Of a stretch of 64,000 nucleotides of DNA, positions 24,546-32,885 are shown piece by piece. The notes under the pieces are model-generated. The model searched no databases. It saw only the letters and a program-made list of their open reading frames with translations, and was not told the origin of the DNA. The DNA is taken from assembly GCA_035463475.1 (NCBI GenBank), contig DATHTE010000109.1, positions 1 to 64,000 of the forward strand, written 5' to 3'. This stretch comes from JACPDI01 sp035463475 (GTDB taxonomy: Bacteria; Acidobacteriota; Vicinamibacteria; Vicinamibacterales; 2-12-FULL-66-21). The translations under genes and the position numbers were made by a program. Position 1 is the first letter of the stretch, and each line of letters begins with the position of its first letter.

Positions 24546-26460
24546 GGCTGACCTCCGCCGTTCGACGATCGATTTTGCCAAAAGAAAACCGGCCGCCGTG
24601 CTGGCCGCGGTCGGTGCGGCGGCCGCGGCCGGATTCATGTACGGGCGAACGCTGCTGCCCGGGTTGGACCTGGGCGATACGGCGTCGTTTCAGACCATCG
24701 TCACGTTGCCGCTGGTGGTCCCACGGCATGCCTACCCGTTGTATGTCGCGCTCGGAAAACTGTCGGTGCTGGCGCTCGGCGGCGACCCAGCGCACGCGCT
24801 CAACGTGCTCTCCGCCGTCGCGGCCACGGGCGCGGTCGCGGCGTACGCGTGGCTCGCCTGGGAGTTGACGGCGGACGCGTTCGCCTCGTTATGGGGCTCG
24901 CTCCTCTTCGCGGCCTCGTACACGTTCTGGTCACAGGCGGTCATCGCCGAGGTGTACACGCTGCAGGCGCTGTTCATCGCGGTCGTGCTCGCGTGCGCCG
25001 TTCGATGGTGGCGCGAGCCAAGCCGCGCCCGGCTCGCTGCCCTGTATGCCGTCTACGCGCTCAGCTTCGGCAATCACCTGTCGATGATCCTTCTCGCGCC
25101 GGCGCTCGTCTGGCTGCTCTGGACCGGCCGCGTCAAAGCCACCGACAGCCCCTTCGCAGCCGCCGGCATCGCGCTGGCGCTCGCGATCGCGGCGGCCGGG
25201 GCGCTTCAGTACGGATGGAACCTGTACGGCCTCCGTGCGTTGACGGCGCCGTCGCGCAGCGCTGCCGAGCTTCTCGCGACCTTCTGGTTCGATGTCACCA
25301 AGGCAGATTGGCGCGAGTCGCTCGTGGGAACGGTCCGGGTCGACCAGTGGGGGCAGCGCGCCGCGATGTACTGGTGGGACGCACGCCAACAGTTCGGCGT
25401 GGCGGGCCTCGCGGTCGCCCTGGCTGGCGCCGTCGCCCTGCTGCGCGCATCGCGCGCGACCGGTGTCGCGCTGCTGGCCGCCTATCTCACGACCTTCATC
25501 TTCGGGTTCTTCTACAACGTTGGCGATACGCACGTGTTCCTGCTGCCGTCGCACCAGATCGTCGCGACCTTTGCCGCGGTCGGTGCAGCCGTCGTGACGC
25601 GCGCGGCCTCGGCGCTCCGCCCAGGCTGGTGCGCGGCCGCTCTCGCGTTGTTCTTCGCGCTCCCGGCCTGGAGAATCGCGGACACTTGGCCAGCCGTCGA
25701 TCGAAGCGACGACCGCCGCGCGGAGCAGTATGTGGCCGCGGCCCTGGCGGGTCTGACGCCGCACGCGACCGTGTACCTGGGAGATGAGAACTGGCAGACG
25801 CAGAACGCGGTCGACTACGAGCTGGTCGTCCGGCGGCCGGAGCTGCCTCGCGCGCTCAGCTCGGCCGTCATGTGGCATCTTCCGGAGTTCGTCGAGCGCA
25901 ACGCCCAGCTCGGCCGGGACGTTGTCCTCACCGCGGCCGCCGCGCAGAACATCCGGGCGGTGTACGCCTCGACATTTCCTATTAAACCCGACGAAGCAGC
26001 GCCGGTCTCGACCTTAGAGGGGGCGCTGGGCACCAAGCCGGGCACGCCGTACGTCCTCGCGGTGCTGACGCCGCTTTCTTCGTTTCTGTTCGACGCGGCG
26101 ATGCTGCAACGTGTCGCGCGGGCGGTTGGCGGGATTGACCTCCCACGTGGCAGGTACGTGGTCATGGCGGGGGTCGCCGGCTCGGCGCCGACGCTCCTCC
26201 GGGCCGCCGACCGGCCGTTCCGCGAGACCACGAGGCTGCCCTGCGGGCGCGTCGAGATCCGCATCGAAGCATGGCTGCCGTTCGACACGATGCGCCGCGC
26301 CGGGTTCGGACACGTCTTCGTCAACGGGCAAAAGGCCCTGACCCTGGAACGGGGCGCGGCCTTCGCCGCGTTGGCGGCGGACGGGCGGCCGCTCGCGACG
26401 GCTTACCAGGGCGGCAGCTTCTCGCTGCAGCCCCGGTATCGGATTCCGGTGCTAAGATAA
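24544..26460 (+). CDS. DUF2723-family multi-pass membrane protein
   Basis: A 638-residue protein with about ten TM helices in residues 10-390 and a large C-terminal periplasmic part. The first loop carries GRTLLPGLDLGDTASFQ, where the Asp matches the acidic residue of DUF2723 and GT-C-type glycosyltransferases. Typical follow-up motifs are YPLYVALGKLSVLALGGDPA and SQAVIAEVYTLQALF. Relatives are thought to move lipid-linked sugars onto proteins (TMEM260-like). It is followed after 9 bases by lolA and then a secretin. The start is uncertain; an in-frame ATG at 24523 is an alternative. Confidence 0.8.
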   Translation: MADLRRSTIDFAKRKPAAVLAAVGAAAAAGFMYGRTLLPGLDLGDTASFQTIVTLPLVVPRHAYPLYVALGKLSVLALGGDPAHALNVLSAVAATGAVAAYAWLAWELTADAFASLWGSLLFAASYTFWSQAVIAEVYTLQALFIAVVLACAVRWWREPSRARLAALYAVYALSFGNHLSMILLAPALVWLLWTGRVKATDSPFAAAGIALALAIAAAGALQYGWNLYGLRALTAPSRSAAELLATFWFDVTKADWRESLVGTVRVDQWGQRAAMYWWDARQQFGVAGLAVALAGAVALLRASRATGVALLAAYLTTFIFGFFYNVGDTHVFLLPSHQIVATFAAVGAAVVTRAASALRPGWCAAALALFFALPAWRIADTWPAVDRSDDRRAEQYVAAALAGLTPHATVYLGDENWQTQNAVDYELVVRRPELPRALSSAVMWHLPEFVERNAQLGRDVVLTAAAAQNIRAVYASTFPIKPDEAAPVSTLEGALGTKPGTPYVLAVLTPLSSFLFDAAMLQRVARAVGGIDLPRGRYVVMAGVAGSAPTLLRAADRPFRETTRLPCGRVEIRIEAWLPFDTMRRAGFGHVFVNGQKALTLERGAAFAALAADGRPLATAYQGGSFSLQPRYRIPVLR

Positions 26461-26469
26461 CGTATCCTC

Positions 26470-27126
26470 ATGCGTTTATTGCCTTTTACGGCAGTCGGCG
26501 CGGTCGTCCTCGGCGTCGTGCTTGCCGCGCAGTCGCCGGCGCCGGCGCCCGCGCCGGAGGTGGCGCGCGCCGTCCAGCAGCGGTACGACACCATCCGTGA
26601 TTTCTCCGCGGCGTTCGTGCACGTCTACGAAGGGGGCGTCCTGCGCAAGAAAGTCACGGAACGCGGTACCGTTCAGATCAAGAAGCCAGGACGGATGCGG
26701 TGGGAATACACGGCGCCGGAGAAGAAGGTGTTCGTCGCTGATGGAACGCAGATCTACTCCTACATTCCCGAAGATCGCCAGGTGATCGTCCGCCCGATGC
26801 CGACCACCGATGAAGCAACGACCGCCACGCTGTTCCTGACCGGCAAAGGCAACCTGACGCGGGACTTCGCCGTCAGCTTCGGGGAGCTGCCAGGCGCCCC
26901 CGCCGGGACGCTGGTGTTGAAGCTCGTCCCGAAACAGACCGAACGCGACTACGATACGCTCTTCCTGGCGGTCGAGCGGGACACCTACCAGATTCGCGTC
27001 CTCTCGGCGGCGGATCGGCAGGGTGGACGGTCCACCTTTACGTTCACGGGAATCAAGGAAAACACCGGAATCGCCGATAAGACGTTCACCTTCAGGATTC
27101 CGCGCGGGGCGGACGTGGTGAGATGA
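26470..27126 (+). CDS. lolA: LolA-type periplasmic lipoprotein carrier
   Basis: A 218-residue protein with a signal peptide (MRLLPFTAVGAVVLGVVLAA) and the LolA half-barrel: RYDTIRDFSAAFVHVYEGG, TVQIKKPGRMRWEYTAPEKK, VADGTQIYSYIPEDRQVIV and FTFTGIKENTGIADKTFTFR. LolA carries lipoproteins from LolCDE to the outer membrane. The Arg and aromatic positions typical of LolA are recognisable. The following gene is itself a lipoprotein secretin, a plausible client. TAAGAT 11 bases before the ATG may be a -10, but co-transcription with the previous gene is equally likely. Confidence 0.85.
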   Translation: MRLLPFTAVGAVVLGVVLAAQSPAPAPAPEVARAVQQRYDTIRDFSAAFVHVYEGGVLRKKVTERGTVQIKKPGRMRWEYTAPEKKVFVADGTQIYSYIPEDRQVIVRPMPTTDEATTATLFLTGKGNLTRDFAVSFGELPGAPAGTLVLKLVPKQTERDYDTLFLAVERDTYQIRVLSAADRQGGRSTFTFTGIKENTGIADKTFTFRIPRGADVVR

Positions 27127-27127
27127 C

Positions 27128-28960
27128 GTGCAAGGACGCCTGAACGTCCGTAGCCTCCTGCTCGCGCTGGCGATCGCGGCAGCCGCGGCGCCCCTTGCCT
27201 CCTGCGCCTCCGCGGCCCTCCGGAACGGCCGGCAGGCCGAACAGCTCCAGGACTTCGACCGGGCGGTTGTCGAATACACGAAGGCGGCGCGCGAGCAGCC
27301 CGGCAACAAGGAGGCCCGCGCCGCGCTGGAGCGCGTGCGGCTGCTCTCCTCGCGGGAGCACTTCACGCGGGGCCGCCGGCTGGCGGCCGCCGGCAAGACG
27401 GAACAGGCGGTCCTCGAACTCCAGATTGCGTCGGACCTGAACCCGACCGACGGCGACATCGAGCGGGAGCTGAAGCTCGCGCGCAACCAGATGCGCGCGC
27501 GCATCGCGGTTGACCGCGAGGGCAAGACCGAGCTGGAGACCTTGATCGAGCGGACGCGCAACCTGCCGCCCCCCGGGCTCGACCTGCCCGCGGACGTGAA
27601 ACTGCCGGCGTCGCTCGTGTTCGGCGACGCGTCCGCGCGGGTGATCTTCACCGCGATCGCGAAGTTCTCCGGGCTCAATATCGTCTTCGATCCCGCCTTC
27701 CGTGACGCGACGCTGTCAATCGATCTGCGGAACAGCACGCTCGAGGACGCACTCACGTCGGTGGCCGCGAGCACGCGCAACTTCTACCGCGTGACGGCGC
27801 CGAGGACGGTGACGGTCATCCCCGATACTGCTGCCAAGCGCCGCGAGTACGAGGAGGAGGTCGTCAGGACGTTCTACGTCAGCAACGCGGACCTGAAGGA
27901 GGTCATCGACCTGCTCCGCATCGTGGTGGACGCGCGGAAGATCGCGCCGATCAACGCGACCAACGCGCTGACAATCAAGGACACGCCGGAGCGCATCGCC
28001 GCGGCGGCGCGCGTGCTGAGCGCGATCGACAAGGCGCGGCCCGAGGTCGTCATCGACGTCGAACTGCTCGAAGTTGACCGCACGCGGCTGAAGGAGTACG
28101 GGCTGCAGGTGGCGTCCCCCGGGGCGGCGGGCGTCTCGGGTACCGCCGACCTGAACCGCGAAGGGGGCATCACGCTGCGCGACCTGCGCAACCTGACGCA
28201 GGCCGACGTCCTGCTGTTCAACCTGCCTGCGTTGTATTACCGGCTACTGAAGACCGACACGAGCACGCGAACGCTGGCCAGCCCGCGGTTGCGCACGTCG
28301 GAAGGCATCGCGGCGCAGGCACGGTTCGGCGAGCGTGTGCCCGTTCCAGTCACCACCTTCGCGCCGATCGCAACCGGCGGCATCAACCAGCAGCCGATCA
28401 CGTCTTACATCTACGAGAACGTCGGCGTGGGTCTCGACATCACGCCGCGCACGCACCACGATGACGAGGTGTCGCTGAACATCAAGGTGGACGTGAGCAG
28501 CATCTCGGGAACGGGGTTCGCGGGGCTGCCGACGTTTGGCAACCGCGCGATCACCACCACCATCCGCTTGCGCGACGGGGAAACGAACATGCTCGCGGGC
28601 CTGATCCGCGACGACGAGCGCACGGTGCTGTCGGGGGTCCCTGGGCTCAGCGACATCCCGGTCATCGGACGCCTCTTCGCGCACAACCGCCGCGAAACCC
28701 AGGAAACCGACATCATCCTCACGCTGACGCCCCACATCGTGCGCGTCCTGGACCTGACAGAGGCCGACCTGAGACCCTTCAAGGTCGGACGCGACCTGGG
28801 GCTGCCCGTCGTGGATCTGCCGGCGCCGATGGTGCCACCGGGTGAGGACCAGCCGCCCGCGGCCAAACCGGGCGAAGTGATCGACCCGAAGAAGCCGCAG
28901 CCGATCAAACCGCCGGACCCGAAGAAACCGATCCCCATACCGATACCAATCCCCGGGTAG
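27128..28960 (+). CDS. Lipoprotein secretin (GspD/PilQ family) with N-terminal TPR-like region
   Basis: A 610-residue protein. A lipobox LASC puts the lipid-bearing Cys at residue 26. Residues 30-140 form TPR-like helices (AVVEYTKAAREQPGNKEARA). A secretin N0/STN domain follows (IFTAIAKFSGLNIVFDPAFR), then N1 repeats, and the C-terminal pore domain (LASPRLRTSEGIAAQARFGE, VGVGLDITPRTHHDDEVSL, SGVPGLSDIPVIGRLFAHNR). The tail is Pro/Lys-rich. Such TPR-plus-secretin lipoproteins occur in type II secretion-like systems. The GTG start is two bases after the lolA stop. It is distinct from the PilQ at the left edge. Confidence 0.85.
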   Translation: MQGRLNVRSLLLALAIAAAAAPLASCASAALRNGRQAEQLQDFDRAVVEYTKAAREQPGNKEARAALERVRLLSSREHFTRGRRLAAAGKTEQAVLELQIASDLNPTDGDIERELKLARNQMRARIAVDREGKTELETLIERTRNLPPPGLDLPADVKLPASLVFGDASARVIFTAIAKFSGLNIVFDPAFRDATLSIDLRNSTLEDALTSVAASTRNFYRVTAPRTVTVIPDTAAKRREYEEEVVRTFYVSNADLKEVIDLLRIVVDARKIAPINATNALTIKDTPERIAAAARVLSAIDKARPEVVIDVELLEVDRTRLKEYGLQVASPGAAGVSGTADLNREGGITLRDLRNLTQADVLLFNLPALYYRLLKTDTSTRTLASPRLRTSEGIAAQARFGERVPVPVTTFAPIATGGINQQPITSYIYENVGVGLDITPRTHHDDEVSLNIKVDVSSISGTGFAGLPTFGNRAITTTIRLRDGETNMLAGLIRDDERTVLSGVPGLSDIPVIGRLFAHNRRETQETDIILTLTPHIVRVLDLTEADLRPFKVGRDLGLPVVDLPAPMVPPGEDQPPAAKPGEVIDPKKPQPIKPPDPKKPIPIPIPIPG

Positions 28961-29088
28961 GTTTCACCGCAGAGAACGCGCGGCTTGTGTCTTCGCCCAT
29001 TTAGCCGCCCGTTCGCGCTCCCGGGCGCCGCTTCGCGGCGGCGGCCAGGCGATGGCGTTTCCCTCTGCCTCCTCTGCGTCCTCCGCGG
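28961..29088. repeat. Convergent spacer with CCGCAGAG / CTCTGCGTCC-type intergenic repeat
   Basis: The spacer opens with TTTCACCGCAGAGAACGC and closes with CCTCTGCGTCCTCCGCGG, inverted relatives of the ACCGCAGAGGACGCAGAGG word common in intergenic DNA of several phyla. It also has a local hairpin GGGCGCCGCTTCGCGGCGGC-like stretch near 29020. It separates two convergent genes and may terminate both. Confidence 0.55.
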
Positions 29089-30351
29089 TTATGAACCGTT
29101 CTTCTCCACTTGTGCTCCGAGCGACCGAAGCCGCTCGACGACGGAGGCATAGCCGCGCTCGACGGTTTCGAGCGGCGCGAGCTCGCTCTCCCCTTCAGCG
29201 GCGAGCGCGGCGGCAATGAGCGCCATCCCCGACCGGAGATCGCGGCTGTCGAGCGGGCGCCCGCGAAGGCTGGTCGGGCCGGTCACGATGATCCGGTGCG
29301 GATCGCACAAGAACAGGTCCGCGCGCATCGCGCTGAGCTGCTCCAGCGCGAACAATCGCAGCTCGTACATCCAGTCGTGCACGAGCGTCCGTCCGCGGGC
29401 TTGCGTGGCAAGGACCGTGACGAGGCTGACCATGTCGCTCGGAAAACCGGGCCACAAGCCGGTGGTGATTCGCCTGATCGCCGGCGGCTCCCTGAGCCCT
29501 TCCGTCGTGAAGCGATCGTCGTCGAAGGTGCACGGCACGCCCAGACCGCGGATCACGGTGGCGATGGGCTCCATGTCCTCGGCGCGCGCGCCCGTGACCT
29601 CCACCTCGCCGCCCGTCACCGCCGCGATGACGCCCCAGCTCCCCGCCTCGATGTAATCACCGCGGAGGCGGTGATGGGCGCCGCGCAGGCGGGCGCCACC
29701 TTCGACGACCAGCGTGTGCCCGCCGGCGCCGCTCACCAGCGCACCCATCTTCGTCAGGAACTCGCAGAGCTCCCCGACATGCGGCTCGCCCGCCGCGTGG
29801 CGAATCGTCGTGCGGCCGCTCGCGACGGCCGCCCCCAAAAGCGCCGTCTCCGTTCCGGTCACCGACGCCTCGCCGAGGTACATCGACGCGCCCTTCAGGC
29901 CTTCCGGCGCTTCCAGCACCGTTCCGGGCTCCTGCCGCACGCGCGCGCCGAGCTTGACGAGCGCTTCCACGTGGGTGCCGATCGTGCGGCGCGCCGGGAA
30001 GTCCCCCCCGGGCTGCGCGAGATGCGCGGATCCACGGCGGCCGAGCAGCGGACCGAGCAGCAGCACCGATCCGCGGAGCTTCCCGACGAGCTCCGCGTCC
30101 GGGGCGTCGCTGTTCAACTCCGAGCACCTGATGCGCAGCGTGGGCGTCCCCAGGCCGTCGACCGAGGCGCCGAGACCGGTCAGCAACCGCGCGAGCACTT
30201 CGACGTCGCGGATGCGCGGCACGTTCTCGAGCACGCACTCGTCGGTAGTCAGGAGGCAGGCGGCCATCAATGGGAGGGCCGCGTTCTTGTTTCCCTCGAC
30301 CGCGACTCTCCCCGAGAGCCGGGTGCCGCCGCGGATGCGCAATGAAGACAT
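29089..30351 (-). CDS. murA: UDP-N-acetylglucosamine 1-carboxyvinyltransferase (MurA), Asp in place of active-site Cys
   Basis: A 420-residue enzyme of the EPSP-synthase fold that adds enolpyruvate to UDP-GlcNAc, the first step of peptidoglycan precursor synthesis. Conserved parts: VAVEGNKNAALPLMAACLL (Lys-Asn pair), FPSDM (Asp) and ERGYA (Arg). The loop that is GGCTIGAR in E. coli reads GGDFPARR, so Cys115 is Asp117; Arg120's counterpart is kept. Asp at this site in Mycobacterium and Chlamydia makes MurA insensitive to fosfomycin. It is the last gene of the recycling operon, one base after murB. Confidence 0.9.
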   Translation of the reverse strand: MSSLRIRGGTRLSGRVAVEGNKNAALPLMAACLLTTDECVLENVPRIRDVEVLARLLTGLGASVDGLGTPTLRIRCSELNSDAPDAELVGKLRGSVLLLGPLLGRRGSAHLAQPGGDFPARRTIGTHVEALVKLGARVRQEPGTVLEAPEGLKGASMYLGEASVTGTETALLGAAVASGRTTIRHAAGEPHVGELCEFLTKMGALVSGAGGHTLVVEGGARLRGAHHRLRGDYIEAGSWGVIAAVTGGEVEVTGARAEDMEPIATVIRGLGVPCTFDDDRFTTEGLREPPAIRRITTGLWPGFPSDMVSLVTVLATQARGRTLVHDWMYELRLFALEQLSAMRADLFLCDPHRIIVTGPTSLRGRPLDSRDLRSGMALIAAALAAEGESELAPLETVERGYASVVERLRSLGAQVEKNGS

Positions 30352-30352
30352 G

Positions 30353-31291
30353 TCAGAACTCGCCGAGATAGACGATCTCTTCCTTCAGGTCGACGCCGAA
30401 CTCGCGGCGGACGACGCGCTTGCACTCCTCGACGAGCTGCCTGATGTCGGCGGCGGTCGCGCCCCTGTCGTTGACGATGAAGTTCCCGTGCGTGGGCGAC
30501 ACACGCGCGCCGCCGACGCGATGTCCCTTGAGCCCGGCGCGGTCGATGAGCGCGCCGGCCGACGCGGGCACGCCGGCGGGCAGGAGATCCTTCGCGGGAT
30601 CGGGATTCTGGAAGATGCAGCCGGCGCTCGGCACGTTCAGCGGCTGGGTGACTTTCCGGTACGCGAGTGACTCGCGTGCGATTCTTCTAAGCGCGTCCGG
30701 ATCGCCCGCTGCGACGCGGAATTCCGCCCAGAGCAGGATCTCTCGCGTGCGCTGCAATCGGCTGGTGTCGTACCCGAACTCCATGTCATCGTGCGACAGC
30801 TCGCTGACGCTGCCATCCGGCGCCACGACGGCCGCGCACGCGACGAGGTCGCCAATGAGCTGTCCCTTGAAGTGCGCGTTCCCGTAAACAGCGCCGCCGA
30901 CGGTCCCCGGCGTGCCCGCCCACAGTTCCAGGCCGGCGAGCGCGTGCGACACGGTCCACCGCACGAGTCCATTGATCGTCACGGCCGCGGCGGCTCGCAC
31001 GCGGTCGGGGGCCACGAGGACAATTTCGCCGCCGCGCGGGCGGAGCACGATGCCGCGCACGCCGTTGTCGGCCACGACGAGGTTCGAGCCGCCGCCGATC
31101 ACCGTCACTGGCAGCCGCTCGCGACGAGCGATTGCGAGCACTTCGCGAATCTCGCCGGCACTGCGCGGCTCCACGAGCCAGTCCGCAGGCCCGCCAACCT
31201 TGAACGTCGTCATCGACGCGAGCTCCAGGTCCTGCCACACGCGGTCGGCACCCACGGCGCGTTCGAGCGCCGAGCGCAGGTCGCCGCTCAT
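30353..31291 (-). CDS. murB: UDP-N-acetylenolpyruvoylglucosamine reductase
   Basis: A 312-residue FAD enzyme that reduces the MurA product to UDP-MurNAc. It shows MTTFKVGGPADWLVEPRS, the FAD-binding VIGGGSNLVVADNGVRGIV, GTPGTVGGAVYGNAH, and PSAGCIFQNP with the catalytic Ser/Cys-region. The missing longer loop and the length mark a type II-like MurB. The ATG overlaps the pxpC stop as ATGA; a frame open upstream reads through pxpC and is not part of the protein. Confidence 0.93.
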   Translation of the reverse strand: MSGDLRSALERAVGADRVWQDLELASMTTFKVGGPADWLVEPRSAGEIREVLAIARRERLPVTVIGGGSNLVVADNGVRGIVLRPRGGEIVLVAPDRVRAAAAVTINGLVRWTVSHALAGLELWAGTPGTVGGAVYGNAHFKGQLIGDLVACAAVVAPDGSVSELSHDDMEFGYDTSRLQRTREILLWAEFRVAAGDPDALRRIARESLAYRKVTQPLNVPSAGCIFQNPDPAKDLLPAGVPASAGALIDRAGLKGHRVGGARVSPTHGNFIVNDRGATAADIRQLVEECKRVVRREFGVDLKEEIVYLGEF

Positions 31292-32238
31292 CGCGACTCC
31301 GCCAGGGCGGCAAGCCACGCCTGCTCCTCGCGCAACGCCCGCGTCGCCTCGTCCATGTCGCACGGGACGAACCGGACCTGGTCCGCTGGCGCGAGCTGGC
31401 CGGCGACGCGGAAGTCCGCAGTGATCACCGAGCCGATGCGCGGGTACCCGCCCGTGGTCTGCCGGTCGGCCATCAACACGATCGGCTGCCCGGATGGCGG
31501 AACCTGGATCGTGCCCATCGGGGTCGCCTCGGACAGCAAGGTGCCGGCGCGCGCGACGCCGATCGAGGGCCCCTCGAGGCGATACCCCATGCGATTGGAC
31601 TGGGTGGACAGAAAGTACACGGCGTGCAGGAAGTTCTCCGCCTCGGTGTCGGCGAGAAGCTCTCGGTCGGGGCCCCACACGAACCGCAGCGCCGCCGGGG
31701 CCTCGCGCGTGGTCTCCTTCAGGGCTGGGCCGCCCGTCTTCGGCGCGCTCACGGCGCGGTCTCCGATTGCCAGCGCATCGCCGGTCCGCAGCGGCCGCCC
31801 GGCCAGGCCGGGCAGGCCGGCCTGGAGCGAGGTCGCGCGGCTGCCGAGCACAACCGGCACGTCAACACCGCCCCTCACGGCGATATACGCGCGTGACAGG
31901 GATCTCTTCTCGCCGAAGCGCAGCACCGCCCCGCGTGCCAGCTCGATCGCGCGAGCGAGCGGAACGGCGACCGGCCCCGCTCCTTGTCTGACAGTCGCGG
32001 AGAGATCGGCGCCCGTTATGGCGACGACAGTGTCCTGCTCGAAAAGCAATTCCGGGCCGAGTAGCGTCGCTTCGATCGCCGCCTCGCCCGCAGCGTTCCC
32101 CACGAGCAGGTTCGCCCACGCCATCGAGAACGGGTCCATCGGGCCGGCCACCGGTACTCCGAGGTGCTGCAGTCCCCACCGCCCGCCGTCCTGGACCGTG
32201 GTGAGGAGACCCGCCCGGATCACCGCAATGCCTCTCAT
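31288..32238 (-). CDS. pxpC: 5-oxoprolinase subunit C (PxpC/KipA family)
   Basis: A 316-residue biotin-dependent carboxylase-like protein (cyclophilin-like fold). Family signatures: VIRAGLLTTVQDGGRWGLQH, VPVAGPMDPFSMAWANLLVG, NRMGYRLEGP and ADRQTTGGYPRIGSV. With PxpA and PxpB it forms the ATP-dependent bacterial 5-oxoprolinase, which opens 5-oxoproline to glutamate. PxpB is directly upstream (ATGA overlap), but PxpA is not in this window. Its placement between mpl and murB is unusual and suggests a link to amino acids released from murein. Confidence 0.9.
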   Translation of the reverse strand: MRGIAVIRAGLLTTVQDGGRWGLQHLGVPVAGPMDPFSMAWANLLVGNAAGEAAIEATLLGPELLFEQDTVVAITGADLSATVRQGAGPVAVPLARAIELARGAVLRFGEKRSLSRAYIAVRGGVDVPVVLGSRATSLQAGLPGLAGRPLRTGDALAIGDRAVSAPKTGGPALKETTREAPAALRFVWGPDRELLADTEAENFLHAVYFLSTQSNRMGYRLEGPSIGVARAGTLLSEATPMGTIQVPPSGQPIVLMADRQTTGGYPRIGSVITADFRVAGQLAPADQVRFVPCDMDEATRALREEQAWLAALAESR

Positions 32239-32885
32239 GATCTGACGAACCTCACCAGGTCTCCCGCCTGGAGGAATGCCGGCGTCTCGCGCGAAGCGTC
32301 GAACATGACGGTGTCCGTGCGGCCGATCAGACGCCAGCCGCCTGGGCTCTTCAGCGGATAGACCCCGGTCTGGCGTCCGGCGACGCCGACCGATCCGGCG
32401 GGGACCACCAGCCGAGGGGCGTCGCGCCTCGGCATCGCGATCCGCTCGTCCACCAGTCCCATGTACGGAAACCCTGGCAAGAAGCCGAGCATGAAGACGC
32501 GGTACTCGCGGCCGGCATGGAGCGCGACCGCCGCATCTTCGGACAGATTGGCGAAGCGCGCCACCTCGGGGAGATCTGGACCGGCGTCGCCGCCGTAGGT
32601 CACCGGGATCGTGACGCGCCGCGGCGTGACGCGCGTATCGCCCCCCGCCTCGCGCTCCGCGCGCCGGAGGATCTGCTCGACCTCGCCGCGTTCTGCCTGC
32701 AGCGGATCGAAGAAGACGGTCACCGACGCGTAGCCGACGACCACGTCGCGGACCCCCGCGGGCCCGCGCTCGCGTACGAGCGCCGCGATCCGGAGCGCGC
32801 GTGCGTTGATCGCGGGATCGATCGTGTCGCCGAGGCGCAGGAGCGCCGCGGAGTCGCCGGCGGCGACAAGTGACGGCGCGGTCAT
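32235..32885 (-). CDS. pxpB: 5-oxoprolinase subunit B (PxpB/KipI family)
   Basis: A 216-residue protein with the KipI/PxpB pattern: GDSAALLRLGDTIDPAINAR, VVVGYASVTVFFDP, FMLGFLPGFPYMGLVDERIA, and GSVGVAGRQTGVYPLKSPGG. It pairs with PxpC in 5-oxoprolinase; in Bacillus the homologous KipI inhibits the sporulation kinase, but the enzyme role is the general one. The ATG overlaps the mpl stop as ATGA. The same frame stays open across mpl in antisense-like sense, but family similarity begins here. Confidence 0.9.
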   Translation of the reverse strand: MTAPSLVAAGDSAALLRLGDTIDPAINARALRIAALVRERGPAGVRDVVVGYASVTVFFDPLQAERGEVEQILRRAEREAGGDTRVTPRRVTIPVTYGGDAGPDLPEVARFANLSEDAAVALHAGREYRVFMLGFLPGFPYMGLVDERIAMPRRDAPRLVVPAGSVGVAGRQTGVYPLKSPGGWRLIGRTDTVMFDASRETPAFLQAGDLVRFVRS

